Program-made: the position numbers and the translations under genes
Notes under the pieces: generated by a model
Databases searched by the model: none
The model's input: only the letters and a program-made list of their open reading frames with translations
Told to the model about the DNA's origin: nothing
Assembly: GCA_036971475.1 (NCBI GenBank)
Contig: JBAIZL010000006.1
Span: forward strand, 130,745,731-130,809,730
Source: Prosapia bicincta
Lineage: Eukaryota > Arthropoda > Insecta > Hemiptera > Cercopidae
Length of the DNA stretch: 64,000 nucleotides
Reading direction: 5' to 3'
Shown: positions 48,536 to 62,800 of the stretch, piece after piece
How the letters are laid out: every line of letters begins with the position of its first letter
How positions within the stretch are numbered: position 1 is the stretch's first letter

Positions 48536-51065
48536 AAAGGAATAAGGAAGGGTGGATGGGACTATATAGGACTAAGGATATAGGGGAAGTGAGCAAAGCG
48601 TGAGCCAGATGGCACCCTGAAGTGGTCCTAAAGTGGTGTCCATCCCTTTAACCCCTTATGAGAGAAGGAATAAGGAATGGTGGATGGGACTATATAGGAC
48701 TAAGGATATAGGGGAAGTGAGCAAAGCGTGAGCCAGATGGCACCCTGAAGTGGTCCTAAAGTGGTGTCCATCCCTTTAACCCCTTATGAGAGGAGGAATA
48801 AGGAAGGGTGGATGGGACTATATAGGACTAAGGATATAGGGGAAGTGAGCAAAGCGTGAGCCAGATGGCACCCTGAAGTGGTCCTAAAGTGGTGTCCATC
48901 CCTTTAACCCCTTATGAGAGGAGGAATAAGGAAGGGTGGATGGGACTATATAGGACTAAGGATATAGGGGAAGTGTGCAAAGCGTGAGCCAGATGGCACC
49001 CTGAAGTGGTCCTAAAGTGGTGTCCATCCCTTTAACCCCTTATGAGAGGAGGAATAAGGAAGGGTGGATGGGACTATATAGGACTAAGGATATAGGGGAA
49101 GTGTGCAAAGCGTGAGCCAGATGGCACCCTGAAGTGGTCCTAAAGTGGTGTCCATCCCTTTAACCCCTTATGAGAGGAGGAATAAGGAAGGGTGGATGGG
49201 ACTATATAGGACTAAGGATATAGGGGAAGTGTGCAAAGCGTGAGCAAGATCACACCCTGAAGTGAAAATAAAGTGGTGTCCATCGTTTCAATCCTTTATG
49301 AGATTAGGAATAAGGAATGGTGGATGGGACTATATAGGACTACGGATATAGGGGAAGTACGCAAAGCGTGAGCCAGATGGCACCCTGAAGTGGACCTAAA
49401 GTGGTGTCCATCCTGTTAACCCCTTATGAGAGAAGGAATAAGGAATGGTGGATGGGACTATATAGGACTAAGGATACAGGGGAAGTGAGCAAAGCGTGAG
49501 CCAGATGGCACACTGATGTGGACCTAAAGTGGTGTCCATCCTTTCAACCTCTTATGAGAGAAGGAATAAGGAAGGGTGGATGGGACTATATAGGACTAAG
49601 AATATTGGGGAAGTGAGCATGGCGTGAGCCAGATGGCACCCTGAAGTGGACCTATAGTGGTGTCCATCCTTTTAACCCTTTATGAGAGGAGGAATAAGGA
49701 AGGGTGGATGGGGTTATATAGGACTAAGGATATAGGGGAAGTGAGCAAAGCGTGAGCCAGATGGCACGCTGATGTGGACCTAAAGTGGTATCCATCCTTT
49801 TAACCGTTTATGAGAGGAGGAATAAGGAAGGGTGGATGGGACTATATAGGACTAAGGATACAGGGGAAGTGAGCAAAGCGTGAGCCAGATGGCACCCTGA
49901 TGGTGACCTAAAGTGGTGTCCATCCTTTTAACCCCTTATGAGAGGAGGAATAAGGAATGGTGGATGGGACTATATAGGACTAAGGATACAGGGGAAGTGA
50001 GCAAAGCGTGAGCCAGATGGCACCCTGATGGTGACCTAAAGTGGTGTCCATCCTTTTAAACCCTTATGAGAGTAGGAATAAGGAAGGGTGGATGGGGCTA
50101 TATAGGACTAAGGATATAGGGGAAGTTCTGGCATTGCGCGGGCAAGATGGCACCCTGAAGTGGACCTAAAGTGATGTCCATCCTTTTAACCCCTTATGAG
50201 AGGAGGAATAAGGAAGGGTGGATGGGGCTATATAGGACTAAGGATATAGGGGAAGTTCTGGCATTGCGCGGGCTAGATGGCACCCTGAAGTGGACCTAAA
50301 GTGATGTCCATCCTTTTAACCAATTATGAGAGGAGGAATAAGGAAGGGTGGATGGGGCTATATAGGACTAAGGATATAGGGGAAGTTCTGGCATTGCGCG
50401 GGCAAGATGGCACCCTGAAGTGGACCTAAAGTGATGTCCATCCTTTTAACCCCTTATGAGAGGAGGAATAAGGAAGGGTGGATGGGGCTATATAGGAGTA
50501 AGGATATAGGGGAAGTTGTGGCATTGCGCGGGCAAGATGGCACCCTGAAGTGGACCTAAAATGATGTCCATCCTTTTAACCCCTTATGAGAGGAGGAATA
50601 AGGAAGGGTGGATGGGACTATATAGGACTAAGGATATGGGGGAAGTGAGCAAAGCGTGAGCCAGATGGCACCCTGAAGTGGACCTAAAGTGGTGTCCATC
50701 CTTTTAACCCTTTATGAGAGGAGGAATAAGGAAGGGTGGATGGGACTATATAGGACTAAGGATATGGGGGAAGTGAGCAAAGCGTGAGCCAGATGGCACC
50801 CTGAAGTGGACCTAAAGTGGTGTCCATCCTTTTAACTCCTTATGAGAGGAGGAATAAGGAAGGGTGGATGGGACTATATAGGACTAAGGATATGGGGGAA
50901 GTGAGCAAAGCGTGAGCCAGATGGGGCCCTGAAGTGGACCTGAAGTGGTGTCCATCCTTTTAACCCCTTATGAGAGAAGGAATAAGGAAGGGTGGATGGG
51001 GTTATATAGGACTAAGGATATAGGGGAAGTTCTGGCATTGCGCGGGCAAGATGGCGAGCCTGAAG
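48536..51065. repeat. 128-bp tandem array, about 20 units
   Basis: The unit includes gaggaataaggaagggtgga, tgggactatataggactaag, gatataggggaagtgagcaa and agccagatggcaccctgaag. First units are nearly identical; from about 50,100 several carry ttctggcattgcgcgggcaa in place of gtgagcaaagcgtgagccag, the form also found at 13.2-13.7 kb. The array is followed by a unique tail. Confidence 0.95.
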
Positions 51066-51920
51066 TAGAGTTGATGTCCAGGTATAATATAGAACTGGCA
51101 GCCGTCACCCAGTATAACTTTAGGATAGACCACAATTAGGCATCCACAAATTATTGCCGTCCATGACTATGAAATGTGTAAATATAGAAATTTAAACAGT
51201 TTATATTTGCTTAAGATTAAATCTGCAGTGTTTACGTTGGAATGCCGAAAACTTGTTTAATAGCATGTTTATGAAAATTCGAAACTCCGATAAATAGAAA
51301 AATCCCCCAAATTAGGGATAACTACAGTAGCCTTTTGCTGGGCCTATTATATTTTTAAAACTAAACGCTCCAATTAGGAATTTGGTCACTGTTTTAAAGA
51401 ACTTTATTAGCTATTGTACTTTTTAGATATCAGAATTGTATTGTAATATAATTGCAGCAAAGCCTAATGGTGCTGTAAATATCATGAGTGATTGAGTCGT
51501 TTTAAATAGACAAAGCCTTGAAATTTCTAATTACACATGGTTATGTTTAGGCCAATTTCCTTTGTATCTGACAAAATCAATTTCACCTGGTTAATTAAAG
51601 TCTTCAGGTACTCAAAAAAATAAGACTTGTTGATGACGACCCAAAAATTTAAAAGTTTTGAAAATAGAGAAATATCACTTTATAATAACTATAAAACTTG
51701 TTAAAATCGCTTTAAAAAAATTGATGTGTTTTAATATCTTAGAACATAGCTGTTAAAGTATCACTTTAGAATGGATTTCGTTAGTAAAAATATTAATACA
51801 CTAGCGCCTGTTTAAAAATGTCACTTTATATGTTAATTTAACCAATTTTATAACAATTGACATTGATACGGATTATAGAACGGGAGTACAAAGTTATAAT
51901 AGCGTATTATCTAACCGACA
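51066..51920. repeat. Unique tail of the 128-bp array family
   Basis: Homologous to 13,746-14,660 in the same orientation. Homology ends near 51,900-51,920. No ORF of note. Confidence 0.75.
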
Positions 51921-52123
51921 ATAAATGTAATTTTATACAGATGGTTCAAGTAATCCCGCAGTTTTAAAACTTTTTGCCTTTAAAGTAATTATCCTGTGTA
52001 TGCAAAATCTTTTCTTAATGTACGTCTATGTTACGAACGAAATATAAATGAAAATTTCACCCCTCTACTCTTATAGTTTCGACTCTACGTTTATTCTCAG
52101 TCCGTCACTCAGAACAACGATTC

Positions 52124-52171
<48 letters not shown>

Positions 52172-53034
52172 ATGTATGTATTATAACCTAAGTTATTATA
52201 AAATATAACTTTTCTTTTAGGTTATATATTTAATTACCTTAACACTCTTTTGTCTCACCATCAGGATTCTAATTAATTAACACCAATAAACATTTTAACA
52301 TAACTTGCATTTATTCATGACACTTAATTAACACACATTATACCCATTTACCTTAATACTATTAGTGACAAGATTGATTCCTTAATTAATATTACAATTA
52401 CAAAAAAAATAAAGGTGGACTCTTGAGGCTTTAGGTTATTACAATAAAGTTTAAAATTACTGTTAATTTCTCTGTCTCTGGAGTCGTTATTATGGATCTT
52501 TTTTATAAATTAGAACATGGTAAAAAAAACTAGATTATTATTTTATACTAAAGAATTTAAAAAAGGGTTCTGAATTTACGGTTTTTAAAGTTCTGTTGGC
52601 TAATTTTAATGAAATAAAAAAAAAACAGTACTTATTGTTTGTCGATTCCTTGGATCTTGACCGCTGATACTGCTTCGATGCACTTTCACATAACTCTTTT
52701 AATTTTCCTAATTCTTTATTAATTTACTTACGTGGCACTTTTACCTTTTAAATTATACAAATACAAAAAATTACATTTCTCTTAGTTTTACTATCAAATT
52801 TTAAACCTAATTAACATTACTGAAACTTGGTCCCCCCCCCCAATACACGCCCTCTTCTGACGTTCTTCCAAGACTCCCCGATCACTTTCTTTTTCAACCC
52901 CGCGTTATCTCTCCCCCTTACTTATTTTCAGTTAATTTGGTTATTCCCATAACGATCTACAAAGACCTTGCCGCAACGGTACATTATTATAACCCAGGTA
53001 ATTTGGGAAGTCCTATCTTAAAATAGTACTTACT
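51921..53034. other. AT-rich stretch with (AT)n at 52,123-52,162
   Basis: No gene evidence. A C homopolymer (ccccccccccc) is at about 52,832. Confidence 0.5.
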
Positions 53035-55392
53035 TTACTTTATCCAACGCCCGTCTGTGGCAGTTGGGGCATTTGACGCCGAGCCTCCCAGTACCGAGCA
53101 GTGATGTCGTCAAGAGCCTGGTTGAGAGCATGGTGGGGTAGGTGAGCAGGTGACTTGCCACCATAATTTCAGTGGAACAGAGTGAATACACGTCCGATTC
53201 GGCTATACCAAGCCGGTGTAGGTGTGCCTGCAGATAGTCGTGACCGGATTCCAGGCGGAACTTTGCAACAGCTTCACTTCTCTCCAGATGACCAGGTATG
53301 TGGCCTGGGATCGCTAAGTTTGCCCATATTTTGCCCGTGGATGCGTTTATTAGTAGGTTCTTAGTGAGCCTGTAATGGTAGAGTCAATTTGGGATTTTCC
53401 TGCTTTAAGGGTTTGGAGAGTTTCAGGTTGCTCCTTCTCTGCTCCTTTTTTGGCCATTTCATCCGACTTTTCGTTTCCTGGAAGGCCCACGTGGCTGGGG
53501 ACCCACTGTAGGCTGACGTTCCAGCCCATGCTAATAAGGTTGGCTAGTTTCTTGCGGCAGTTCGAGGCATTCAGGCTTTCAGTGGGTTTGTTGTTGCTGA
53601 GGGCAGAGATTGCAGCCTGTGAGTATGTAAGAAACACAGCACTGCTTGGTTGTAAGTTTAGCACCTCCGCACCTCCATACTATTAGCCGCCTCAGAGACG
53701 GCACATATTTCTCCTCGAAGTTACTAGAGTTCCTGCCAACAGCTGAAGATTGCTGGAAAACACCGCAGTAGGATCCTGCCCCAGCAGAATTAGTTTCAGG
53801 TATGTATGAACCGTCGGTATAGACATGAAGCCACTCGTTACTCGGGTAAAGATTATGAATGGTTTCGAGAGCGTTTTTCCTTAGTTCTGTTGGGTTGGTC
53901 TCCTTTTTACTGCTTAAAGGGTTCAGCAACTGAAGGTTTACTTTTGGCAGAGCGTCGACTACCTCAGTGAAACTTTGTAGTGGTGCTGGTCTCGGGGTGG
54001 AGATGTTATACTTCGCTCTTAGCGCTTCGGTGTGCGCTAGGGGGGTGGTTTGAGTTTTCAACCTCTGAGTTGCTGATCTGTACCTACTCCAGTGACTGGA
54101 GTCTATTCGCCTAGCTCTTTCCCAAAATTTTAAAGTGATTTTTCCCTTCTGGATTCCAGGGGTTCTATATCTGCTTGTAACTGCATCGCCACTATGGGGG
54201 TGGATTTGGCACCTCCAGTGATCGTCCTTAGGGCATTGTTTTGGACCACGTCATAGATAAGAATACTGTTAGAGGAGAGAGACACAACATCGCTCCCATA
54301 CTCCATCACTGGACGTATGTTTTGTAGGCCGTGCTTAGGACATCTTGTGTTGCCCCCCACTTGGTTGACGTCAATCGCTTCAGTAGATTGTTGCGCTTTT
54401 GTGCTTTTTCAGCCGTAGATGTTACATGGCTGTTGTAGGAAAGCCTGGTATCTAGTATAATGCCGAGATACCTCGATTGAGTTGTTTGCTGGAGGTTTGT
54501 GCCCCTGTATTGGACCTGAAATGTGCCTGGTTTAGTTGAGAGTGTGAATAGTTGGGCAGTGGTTTACTCCACACTAACCTTCATTTTGTTTTGATTTGAA
54601 CATTTTTCTAGGCTGATAAGTGCGGAGTTAGTTGCATCTTGTAGGTGTTGTATGCCGCTGCCTGTTGCCCATAATACCACATCGTCAGCAAAAAAGAGAC
54701 ACTGCATTCCCAAAATTGATTCAATAGCCTGCTGAAGGTCGTCTATCATGACATTGAATAATAAACACCTAAGCACCGCTCCCTGGGGAAGACCCTGTCG
54801 TAGTTGGCGGTAAACTTGCACCTGATAAAGCGGTGAGATAAGAAGCTTTTGATCCACCTGAGCATGTTACCGGTCACTCCCCTGCGTTTCAGCTTGTGTA
54901 GGAGCAAATGCCGCCAGATTTTGTCATATGCTGCTTTGAAATCAACGAAAACAGCGAGGGTTGATTGTTTATGGTTAAACCCATCCTTGACCGCTTGTGT
55001 AAACTTGACGATTTGGTCTGTATTGGATCTATATTTACGGAAGCCAGCTTGGTTGTCGCTTATTGCTTCGATGGTTTTCAGAAACTCGAGCAGTCTGCGT
55101 TCGATAATTTTTTCTGCCACCTTGCAACATACACTGGTGAGAGAGATGGGCCGGTAACTAGACAGCAGGTTCGCAGCTTTCCCCTTTTTTAACAGTGATA
55201 TTATCTCGGCTTTCCTCCATTGATGGGGGCCTCTGGTCTTCCATGTGAGATTAATGAGTGAGAAATGTTTGTTTTGTGGTTTCTCCTAGGTGGCGAACAA
55301 AATCGGGAAATATACCGTCAGGTCCCTCAGATTTGCAATTCTTCAAGCAAGCTATATCTAGCTCAAGGTCTTGAAGTGTAAAGGGGTTGTCA
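53035..55392 (-). mobile_element. 5'-truncated non-LTR retrotransposon with RNase H (I/LOA-like)
   Basis: On the minus strand from 55,392 down: SEGPDGI, a SYRPISLTSVCCKVAEKI block, AGFRKYRSNTDQI, VFVDFKAAYDKIW, RQGLPQGAVL and FFADDVVLW (FADD at about 54,681-54,692), the reverse-transcriptase core; then a thumb region RPVMEYGSDVV; then RNase H with HVYTDGS and WVPSHVGLPGNEKSDEMAKK; then a C-terminal tail ending near 53,060. Frames change several times and stops occur, so it is dead. It has no ORF1, endonuclease or 5' end. The 3' end reads GATAAAGTAAAGTAAGTA, perhaps a short repeated tail. Confidence 0.85.
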
Positions 55393-57056
55393 AATGTACA
55401 ACATGGATATATATTATTTTGTTATACCTTTATGTAACAAAAATGCATTATATTCAGTGAAAATATGGCAGAATGCCAAGTATAAGATCATGAGGAAAAA
55501 CAAGAATCACAGTAAGAAAATATTACGAGTTTTACGTGTGTTATACCTAAGAGCTAATTTGTTTAAGTTAATTAAACTGAATGAAAATGAGTGACCAAAC
55601 AACTGCCCCACTGTAAAATATATAACATAACTAAGCTAACTAGTGATGATGGCGAATACAGAAACGAAGATAAAAAAATCACAATTTTTCAAAGAAATCT
55701 TTGTGTTAACTGAAAGCATTCAAATTCTTTAAAATTGCTAAAATGATAATTTGAACTTCAGGAAAGAGTATATAAGTATGTTCTTCAAAATCGTAAAATG
55801 GGATTGACAATAAATCTTGAAAAATAACTAAGACACTCCTGAAGTAGTTATTGAAGGCTAGATAGTACATTTTGGAATGTGCTTAGGTTGCTGTAAATGT
55901 ATGATTTACAAAGTATGTGAGAGGTATGCCAGAGAACAATTCTAGCGAGCAGCTCCCAAATGATCCAGGACCGTACTATAATTGAAGAAGTGAATGTAAA
56001 TACTTTCTTAATATTCTAAAAAAACGCAGATCAAGTGCCTTTTAATTTTTATATGTTAACTAATGTAACAGTAAATTAAAAAGAAGATATATGAGTCATT
56101 ATGAAATCAACAGGAATTGAAATATCCAGAGTAACACTTATACTGGGTCTAATGGCGTATTGTATTCAGAAATGGATGGATGAATAAAAATTAAAGTAGG
56201 ACTGGGTACAAACTGTGTAGAGTAAATGTTATACCAACTTTAAAAATAAAACCTTGATGTTATTTCTCGATGGATTTTTTTTGTGAAATGTCTAGAATAA
56301 CAAAATCAGTTTCATAAAATAAACACAGACCCTTTAATCATTCTTGAGGCAATGACATCTCAGCTCAAATTTATGGATATAGTTGTAAATGATACATTCA
56401 AGGATAACCTCAAGAAGCAATTGACAAACTATCTTTTCGCAAATAATAACTCTGAAACATCAACAAAATTGTTTTTATAAGAAATATTATCAATAAAAAC
56501 TAAATCTGTTACAATGTTGCATAGACCATGATATGAATGGAAATGAGAAGAGGAACATGCAGAATAAGGATTCAGACTGTTGTGATGAGAGTAAATGTCA
56601 TGATGTCAAAGATATTTGCACAATAGAGATCTGTGATACCACATTTTGAGTTTTTAAAATTCTGCAGTAATGTAACATAATTTTACAATAACTTTTTAAA
56701 ATTTGTGCCCAATAATTCAAGTTTTATATAACAAAGTTTATTGCACAATTCCACAATGTGTGTTTTATCAACTTTTTTTATTTAGCTTAGATATTAAGCA
56801 CAGATGTTTCCAACCTGATGTCTTATATTTGGAATATATGGATTTGGTTTATGTTAAATTTCATATGGTTTTATCATTTAGGCATACAGTACTTGTTACT
56901 TGAGATGGTATACTAAGCATTTATCAGTGATATAGTTGTATGCTATCTCTGACCATCTTAGTTGACAGGATTTGTCTCAACAAACACAGTCAAGGAGGGG
57001 ATTACAGTAAGGTAACTGCCAGAGGTTACTGCCAGACATAATTTTAAAACTTACCT
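55393..57056. other. AT-rich stretch, no gene supported
   Basis: Small ORFs at 55,394-55,594 and 56,703-56,903 are unrecognised. Nothing else is visible. Confidence 0.45.
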
Positions 57057-57060
57057 TTAA

Positions 57061-58056
57061 CCCTAGAGTACTCGCGCGGGGTAATTATTCTCCCAGTGAG
57101 TTTTCAACAAAGATTATAAAACAGTAGCAAATCCTGATATTCTTCCACCCCTTACATACCTTCTAATTGCCTCGCCCTGTATCTATTTCTGTCCCTACAT
57201 CAGGTAGTTTGTGAGTTTTGTTTACTTATAACGGTTTGAAGTTATTGTTGCAACCTTTTTATCACATAAATTAATTTTCATTTTTTTTTGCAAGATTGCT
57301 GTGAGTGAATTTTACTATGTTTCGTATTTTGTGAGAAATTTATCACTGAAGTTCGTTTTAATTTATAAATTTAATAATCTATTTTAAATTATCTACGCAT
57401 ATATTTTGTCATGGCGATAATAGGGAACACAAATTTTATATTTGTAACTTTTCAAGAGAGAGAGAGACGTAAAGGAAACTTCTTTTGAAGGAATTAAAGC
57501 ATTGTTTGGGGTATTGTATATTTGTGGAGCAATCATGTCTTCGTAAAACATTCTAAAGGTATATGGACAACAGACAGAACTGGTTTGCATTTCTATTTTC
57601 TTTTGCAAGGATTACGGTTTGATATATATTGTGTTTGTACACTATTCTTGTCTATAAAATATTTTGTTTTCAAGATTATTGTAACAAAAAACGTTTATTT
57701 ACAATATAGGCTATAGCTTTATATTTGGCAATATTACAAACAAACATTTTAATTACAGGCGTGATTTTTTCCCTAAGAACTTAGACAAAAAACAATAAAT
57801 GCTGTGCTAATTGTGGGAAAAGTGTTTGTAAAGACCATTTAGTTGAAGTATGTGAAGAGGGTTTTGATGTATAAAAAAGTAAATAATATTGCATGAGTTT
57901 GTTCATATCTTTTATAGTATAACAAAATATGTTTAAATAATTTTTTTTATTTATAACATTAAATATTTTACTGATATTGACCTGAAAACTAATTGGGGTA
58001 AAAAATTACCCCGCGCGAGGTCTGGTGTAACGGGTATTAGCGCGAATCCTCTAGGG
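57061..58056 (+). mobile_element. piggyBac-like deletion derivative flanked by TTAA
   Basis: The element begins CCCTAGAGTACTCGCGCGGGG and ends with the inverse CGCGCGAGG...CCTCTAGGG; both sides carry TTAA (57,057-57,060 and 58,057-58,060), the piggyBac target duplication. The inside keeps pieces of a transposase: EGIKALFGVLYICGAI at about 57,486, IWTTDRTG and FLLQGLRFD at about 57,560-57,620, then after a large deletion CANCGKSVCKDHLVEVCEE at about 57,790-57,860, the C-terminal cysteine-rich domain. No catalytic aspartates remain, so it could only be moved in trans. Confidence 0.85.
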
Positions 58057-58791
58057 TTAACTAACAGAATAAATAGTAAATTAACATAAATCTATAACTT
58101 TTGTTTCTTACAAGGTTGTACACCAAATAATCTGAAACTAATTTCTCTAAAACACATTTAAAAAAATTTTAAATAAAGGAAAGAAATTATAGTAAATTTA
58201 ATTACTATAGCATCCAGCAAGGCTATTGGCTGTTTTTTTTTCACAAATGAAAGTCACTGCTACTATAGAAGAAAAATATTTAACACACAATAATAATTAT
58301 ATAACGTAGATACAAGTATTGCATCACTTCATACTCTTCCTCTTACTCGGGTTTAACCAAATTTAAGGTAAATTGTGAAAGATACTATGCTGTTGCATGA
58401 AATGTAAACCAAAATTATCATTCAAAACACTTTATTTTCCTAACAAAATGAAAATACTAAGATATATTTGTTTTAAAAAAAGTATATAAATAACTGGAAA
58501 AGAGGCATGTCCTCTTATGATCAAAGTTATTTTGATGACAATAATTGTTTCCCATAAAGTGTGGATAGAAAACAAATGACCCAATCACATACCTAACCTA
58601 TCAATAATACCAGACCAATTGTTTACACTAAAATGATGTTTAAAGCAGCAGTCAGTAGGTGGTGGGTTGTCATCTCACTACTGCAAAGAGGACAGGTTCT
58701 GGTATGCATAGGCCAAACCTGAGTAAGTGCTTCCAAGTAGAAATGGATTTATTTCTTAAATGAGTTAATGGATGTCTGTTTTAACTTTTAA
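58057..58791. other. Spacer between two piggyBac-like elements
   Basis: AT-rich, with no gene or repeat recognised. Confidence 0.5.
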
Positions 58792-59883
58792 CTACCGTCG
58801 TCGTGCCTGACAGGCACTGGTACCTAAGGGGTTGTTTAGCTTCTCCAGCCCTAATACTCAAGGTCATGGAGTTCAGTAGATTCCTATTTAGTAATGCTTT
58901 TCATGGTGTTAGTGTTGTTTGCGCTATTTTGTGCGTTGTATTAGTTTTATAATAACATGAATTTTTGGTTGTGTCTCACAGGCATGACGTCAGTATTTGT
59001 GTAACATTTTAAACTTTTATAGTATTTTTTTGTTTTCCCCTATTTATGTCATTATAGTATTCAATTACATAAATTGAAGAAATGGATAGACCTGGACCTT
59101 CTGGATTAAAAAGGAAACTAATTCCAACTAATGAGTCTCAAGTAGTAGAAATATAAGAGTGATTTTGAACATACCATCATTGACAGGTTACTTGAAGAAG
59201 AAAATGATTCAGGTGCTATATCTAATGAACAACTTTTAGAAGGCATCAAAGTGAATAGGGGAACTGTGCAAAAAAGTGAAGATGTAATTGATCAAATAGA
59301 TCATGATTCCGAATCTCAACAAAGCGTATCAGACGATTAAGATGATTTCGAAGAATTGCAACATTCAGAAATTTACAAATTTGTCTATTTGTGTAGATAA
59401 ATTGTTATAAACAATGTAGAATTCTTACAGAAACAAAAAATAGAAAGACTAGTTACACTTTGTAAGCTGTCTACAACAAATGTGTCTAGAATGTTCTGAG
59501 CTGCTGTGTAAAGAGACTGCTGTCAAAATTGAGTTATTATTTCCAATGTCAGTTTCCATATACAGAACTTTTAATGTGTCAAATGTTGTTTTTTACATAA
59601 GGTTTAGTGTGTACAGTCAGTGAACAAAATATAATTATTGTGTTTATCATCGTGAGAATATAATCCTTTTTAGCTAAGCTGCACTATGATCTGTGGAAGG
59701 TAGGACTACAGTTTTCAATTAGTAAATAAAAAATAACCGATCTTATAAAATTATGTGTAATATAGTCACTTGCAAACAGGATATATTAAAAAACCATTTT
59801 CATACAGTAAATGCAAGATATATTGTTAAACCTTACAATAAATCGCACTTAGACCCTTCGTGCCGGTGAGGCTCACATGGTAG
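58792..59883 (+). mobile_element. Decayed piggyBac-like element with N-terminal transposase remnant
   Basis: Left end: TTAA then CTACCGTCGTCGTGCCTGAC; right end, inverted: CTACCATGTGAGCCTCACCG, so imperfect terminal repeats of about 38 bp, with the flank on the right mutated to TAAC. A 15-bp palindrome GTGCCTGACAGGCAC sits near the left end. At 59,082 a frame starts MDRPGPSGLKRKLIPTNESQ, then in a shifted frame RLLEEENDSGAI and an acidic serine-rich stretch to a stop at 59,339: the acidic N-terminus typical of piggyBac-type transposases. The catalytic part is missing. Confidence 0.5.
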
Positions 59884-62800
59884 TAACGTGACAAGGATTG
59901 CAGAACGATAGTTGAAAGTTGAAACAGCGAAGAAGGTTATACTTATCACTATTTCAAGTTGGCATTTTGTAAAAAGTACATTAATAAAAAGTACATAAAA
60001 AGATATTAATCTTCATACATAAAGTAAATCCAAAAATATATGGATGCAATTTAAAATATGTTTATTTTATTATATAGAAGGGAGAGATTGATTTTAAAAG
60101 TATAGCAAAATGATAATGTATATGTAATGTATCAAAGGTTATGGTAAATATCAGTTTTATTCAAAAAATAATAAGAAATAAAGTCAAATCGAGGAACTAA
60201 TAGGCGGGAATTGTTTACAGAACATAACAAAGTATAATGAATAGACAATATTTTAAAAAATGATCACATCTTAGAGATAATATAAAAGCAATAGTGTAGT
60301 GGTTGGTATGAACAATGTAATGTTTACGTAAAAGAGACAAGTGATAAAATGTTAACTATTGAGTTTGTTTGAATCAACATTGGACAGCCACTGAGAGAAG
60401 CTGTTGCAAAGGACATATCTTCTGAACACATTATAAGAGTTACAAATGTATATGTAGAAAATAATGATTTTATTTGCAGATTTCGTGTTGTACATCTTGT
60501 GGTTTATCAAACTACTACTTTTAGTATCAATGGGCAAAAAAATCACCACTTACTGTTATTTTTAGTCACACACGTTTCCCACAGCTGTTCAACCCTGTGA
60601 GTCAGGGGCAAGACTCCTGCTATTTCATATCTCAGTTCCCAGATTTACAACTAACAAAATCTTTTTAAACTCCTAAAATAAATCATATTTAACAGTATAC
60701 CTACTCTCTGAAAATACTTTCTCACAACTTTAGAGACTGAAGTATAAAATAAAAACCATGAAATGATGTTAACGATGTACCACAACTGCCACACTTTAGC
60801 ACAATATATCACTCCTAAGGGATATTTCTCATTGGACTAATGACAGTTATTATGATTGTGAGAGGATACACACTTGGTTTGTAAATAAATTTAAACAAAT
60901 AAACATGTAGGGAAATAAAATTAACTAACATCATACACAGATACCTAAACTTGCTTTAGTGGTAATCCAAATATGGACAGGTAAAAGCGTATTAGTAATA
61001 AACACCTAATGAAAATGAAGTAATAGGTCTATAATAGTACCTGAGGATGTGAACAATACACACAAACTTCCATGTGAACATGAGGACAACAGTTGCAAAC
61101 TTCTACCTAAATACTAACATAACTGCCTAGCTGCACATTTTTATTGTCTCTGTAGATTTGGCTCTGATCTGTGTATAGTATGTCGGAATTAAGGTTCAGT
61201 AATTGGCCAGGAGGGCCTATTGAATTGCAACAAGTATCACATTGACCGCATGACAATCCACATGAGTAGTATGACACATGAAGTCCAACATTCTAACAAC
61301 TGTGTTATGATTTCACATCCCAATAAAACATTATTGAGATGTCATGAATTCAATACTTGAGATTTATTTTAATAAAACAGTAATATTATAGTGGACAAGA
61401 GTATATGTGTTTTTAGTGGGTTTAACTCGCATGTATGTAAATTTAATTCTAAGTGTATTGGAGGTCACATTCATAGGCTATAAGAGGAGAGGTGTTAAAT
61501 TAGCTGGACTTATTATGAAATTATTGAAGTCCTTCCCAAGGAACCATCGAGTAATTACTTGATTAATAAATACCTGTTATGAATATTAATATACGCAATA
61601 TATATTTCAAAGATTCTCTACACTTGTATGTAATAGTATGAAACCTTTCAGAAGTGCTAGACAAACTTAACTGAATGTACAAACCTTCAACTAGTCTTAG
61701 GTCGATTTCTTTTTTCTACCACCTCTACTTCCTTTCCTTTCACCAATCTTCAATTGCCTGCATTGCTAATACTAATAAAGTATTGATGGGATCTGAGTAG
61801 CCTATTAAAAACTGTGGTTTTCTTTGTATTTCAAGTCATCATGTCAAATTATGAATTATATTCTAAAATGGCATTCAACTAACTGATGGAAATTCTGAAT
61901 TAAAATTCTACATTATAAATAGAAAATATAATAATAAATTAATTGTATTTCTAAAATAATGTTTTTGTACATTTTTTAAAGATAATTTAAACTTAAAGTG
62001 TTTACTAATTACTAAACGGTGCCCTCTCCACTGTAACAACTTTGTCACATTCAGTCACTTGAGAAAGGCCAAACTTTCTACACTACTTGTTTTCGTTAAT
62101 ATGTAACTAGTAATGATAAAAAGTAATGATAACTTCTGACATTGCTAGTGCCAAGAGGCTGTTGTTAGTAATGGGAGAGAGAAGGCAATCTGGACAATTG
62201 CCCTCCTGGCACCAGCCTTTAAGCAGTTCACTCTGTATTGCATGTACTAAAATCGAGAAACCATTTCCTGTTTAGGGGAAGTGGGAAATTTATGTGAGGA
62301 AAAGAGGAAGTGTAGGTTTAAATGTATTAAATTTCGTAGTACTTTGAAGAATATTAATTATTTTTTTACATCAGCTATTTCTATTATTATTTAAAAAGTC
62401 ACAAATATGAAGCAGGTAAAATATCAAACAAAGATTAAAGTAATTTTTGTTTTACAAATGTATTATATACTAATAATACTACTAACAGATTATAAAACAT
62501 CCACAAATTTATTCTTTGGTAACAATTAATACAATAATAGTACTAATTTTTATTCCTATAAAAAAAAGGAATTCTATTAAATATGTAACTTATTTCAAAC
62601 AGATATATATTTAGTTGTTTATTGCCAATGAGATTTTTGTTCACGACCAACGAATTCCAGACTTCACGAGGTTTTTTATTAAGTCCTTTTTCTTTATAAA
62701 ATCATAATTTCTTGGGTTTAAAACCCAAAATTTATGTTGTGACTGTATCTCAGAAGGTAAATGAAATACTTTCATTGTTGACTACATAACTTTATAATTG

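Noticed and set aside
53375..55192. Plus-strand ORFs across the non-LTR element
   Set aside because: Antisense shadows; the minus strand shows reverse transcriptase and RNase H motifs in the right order.
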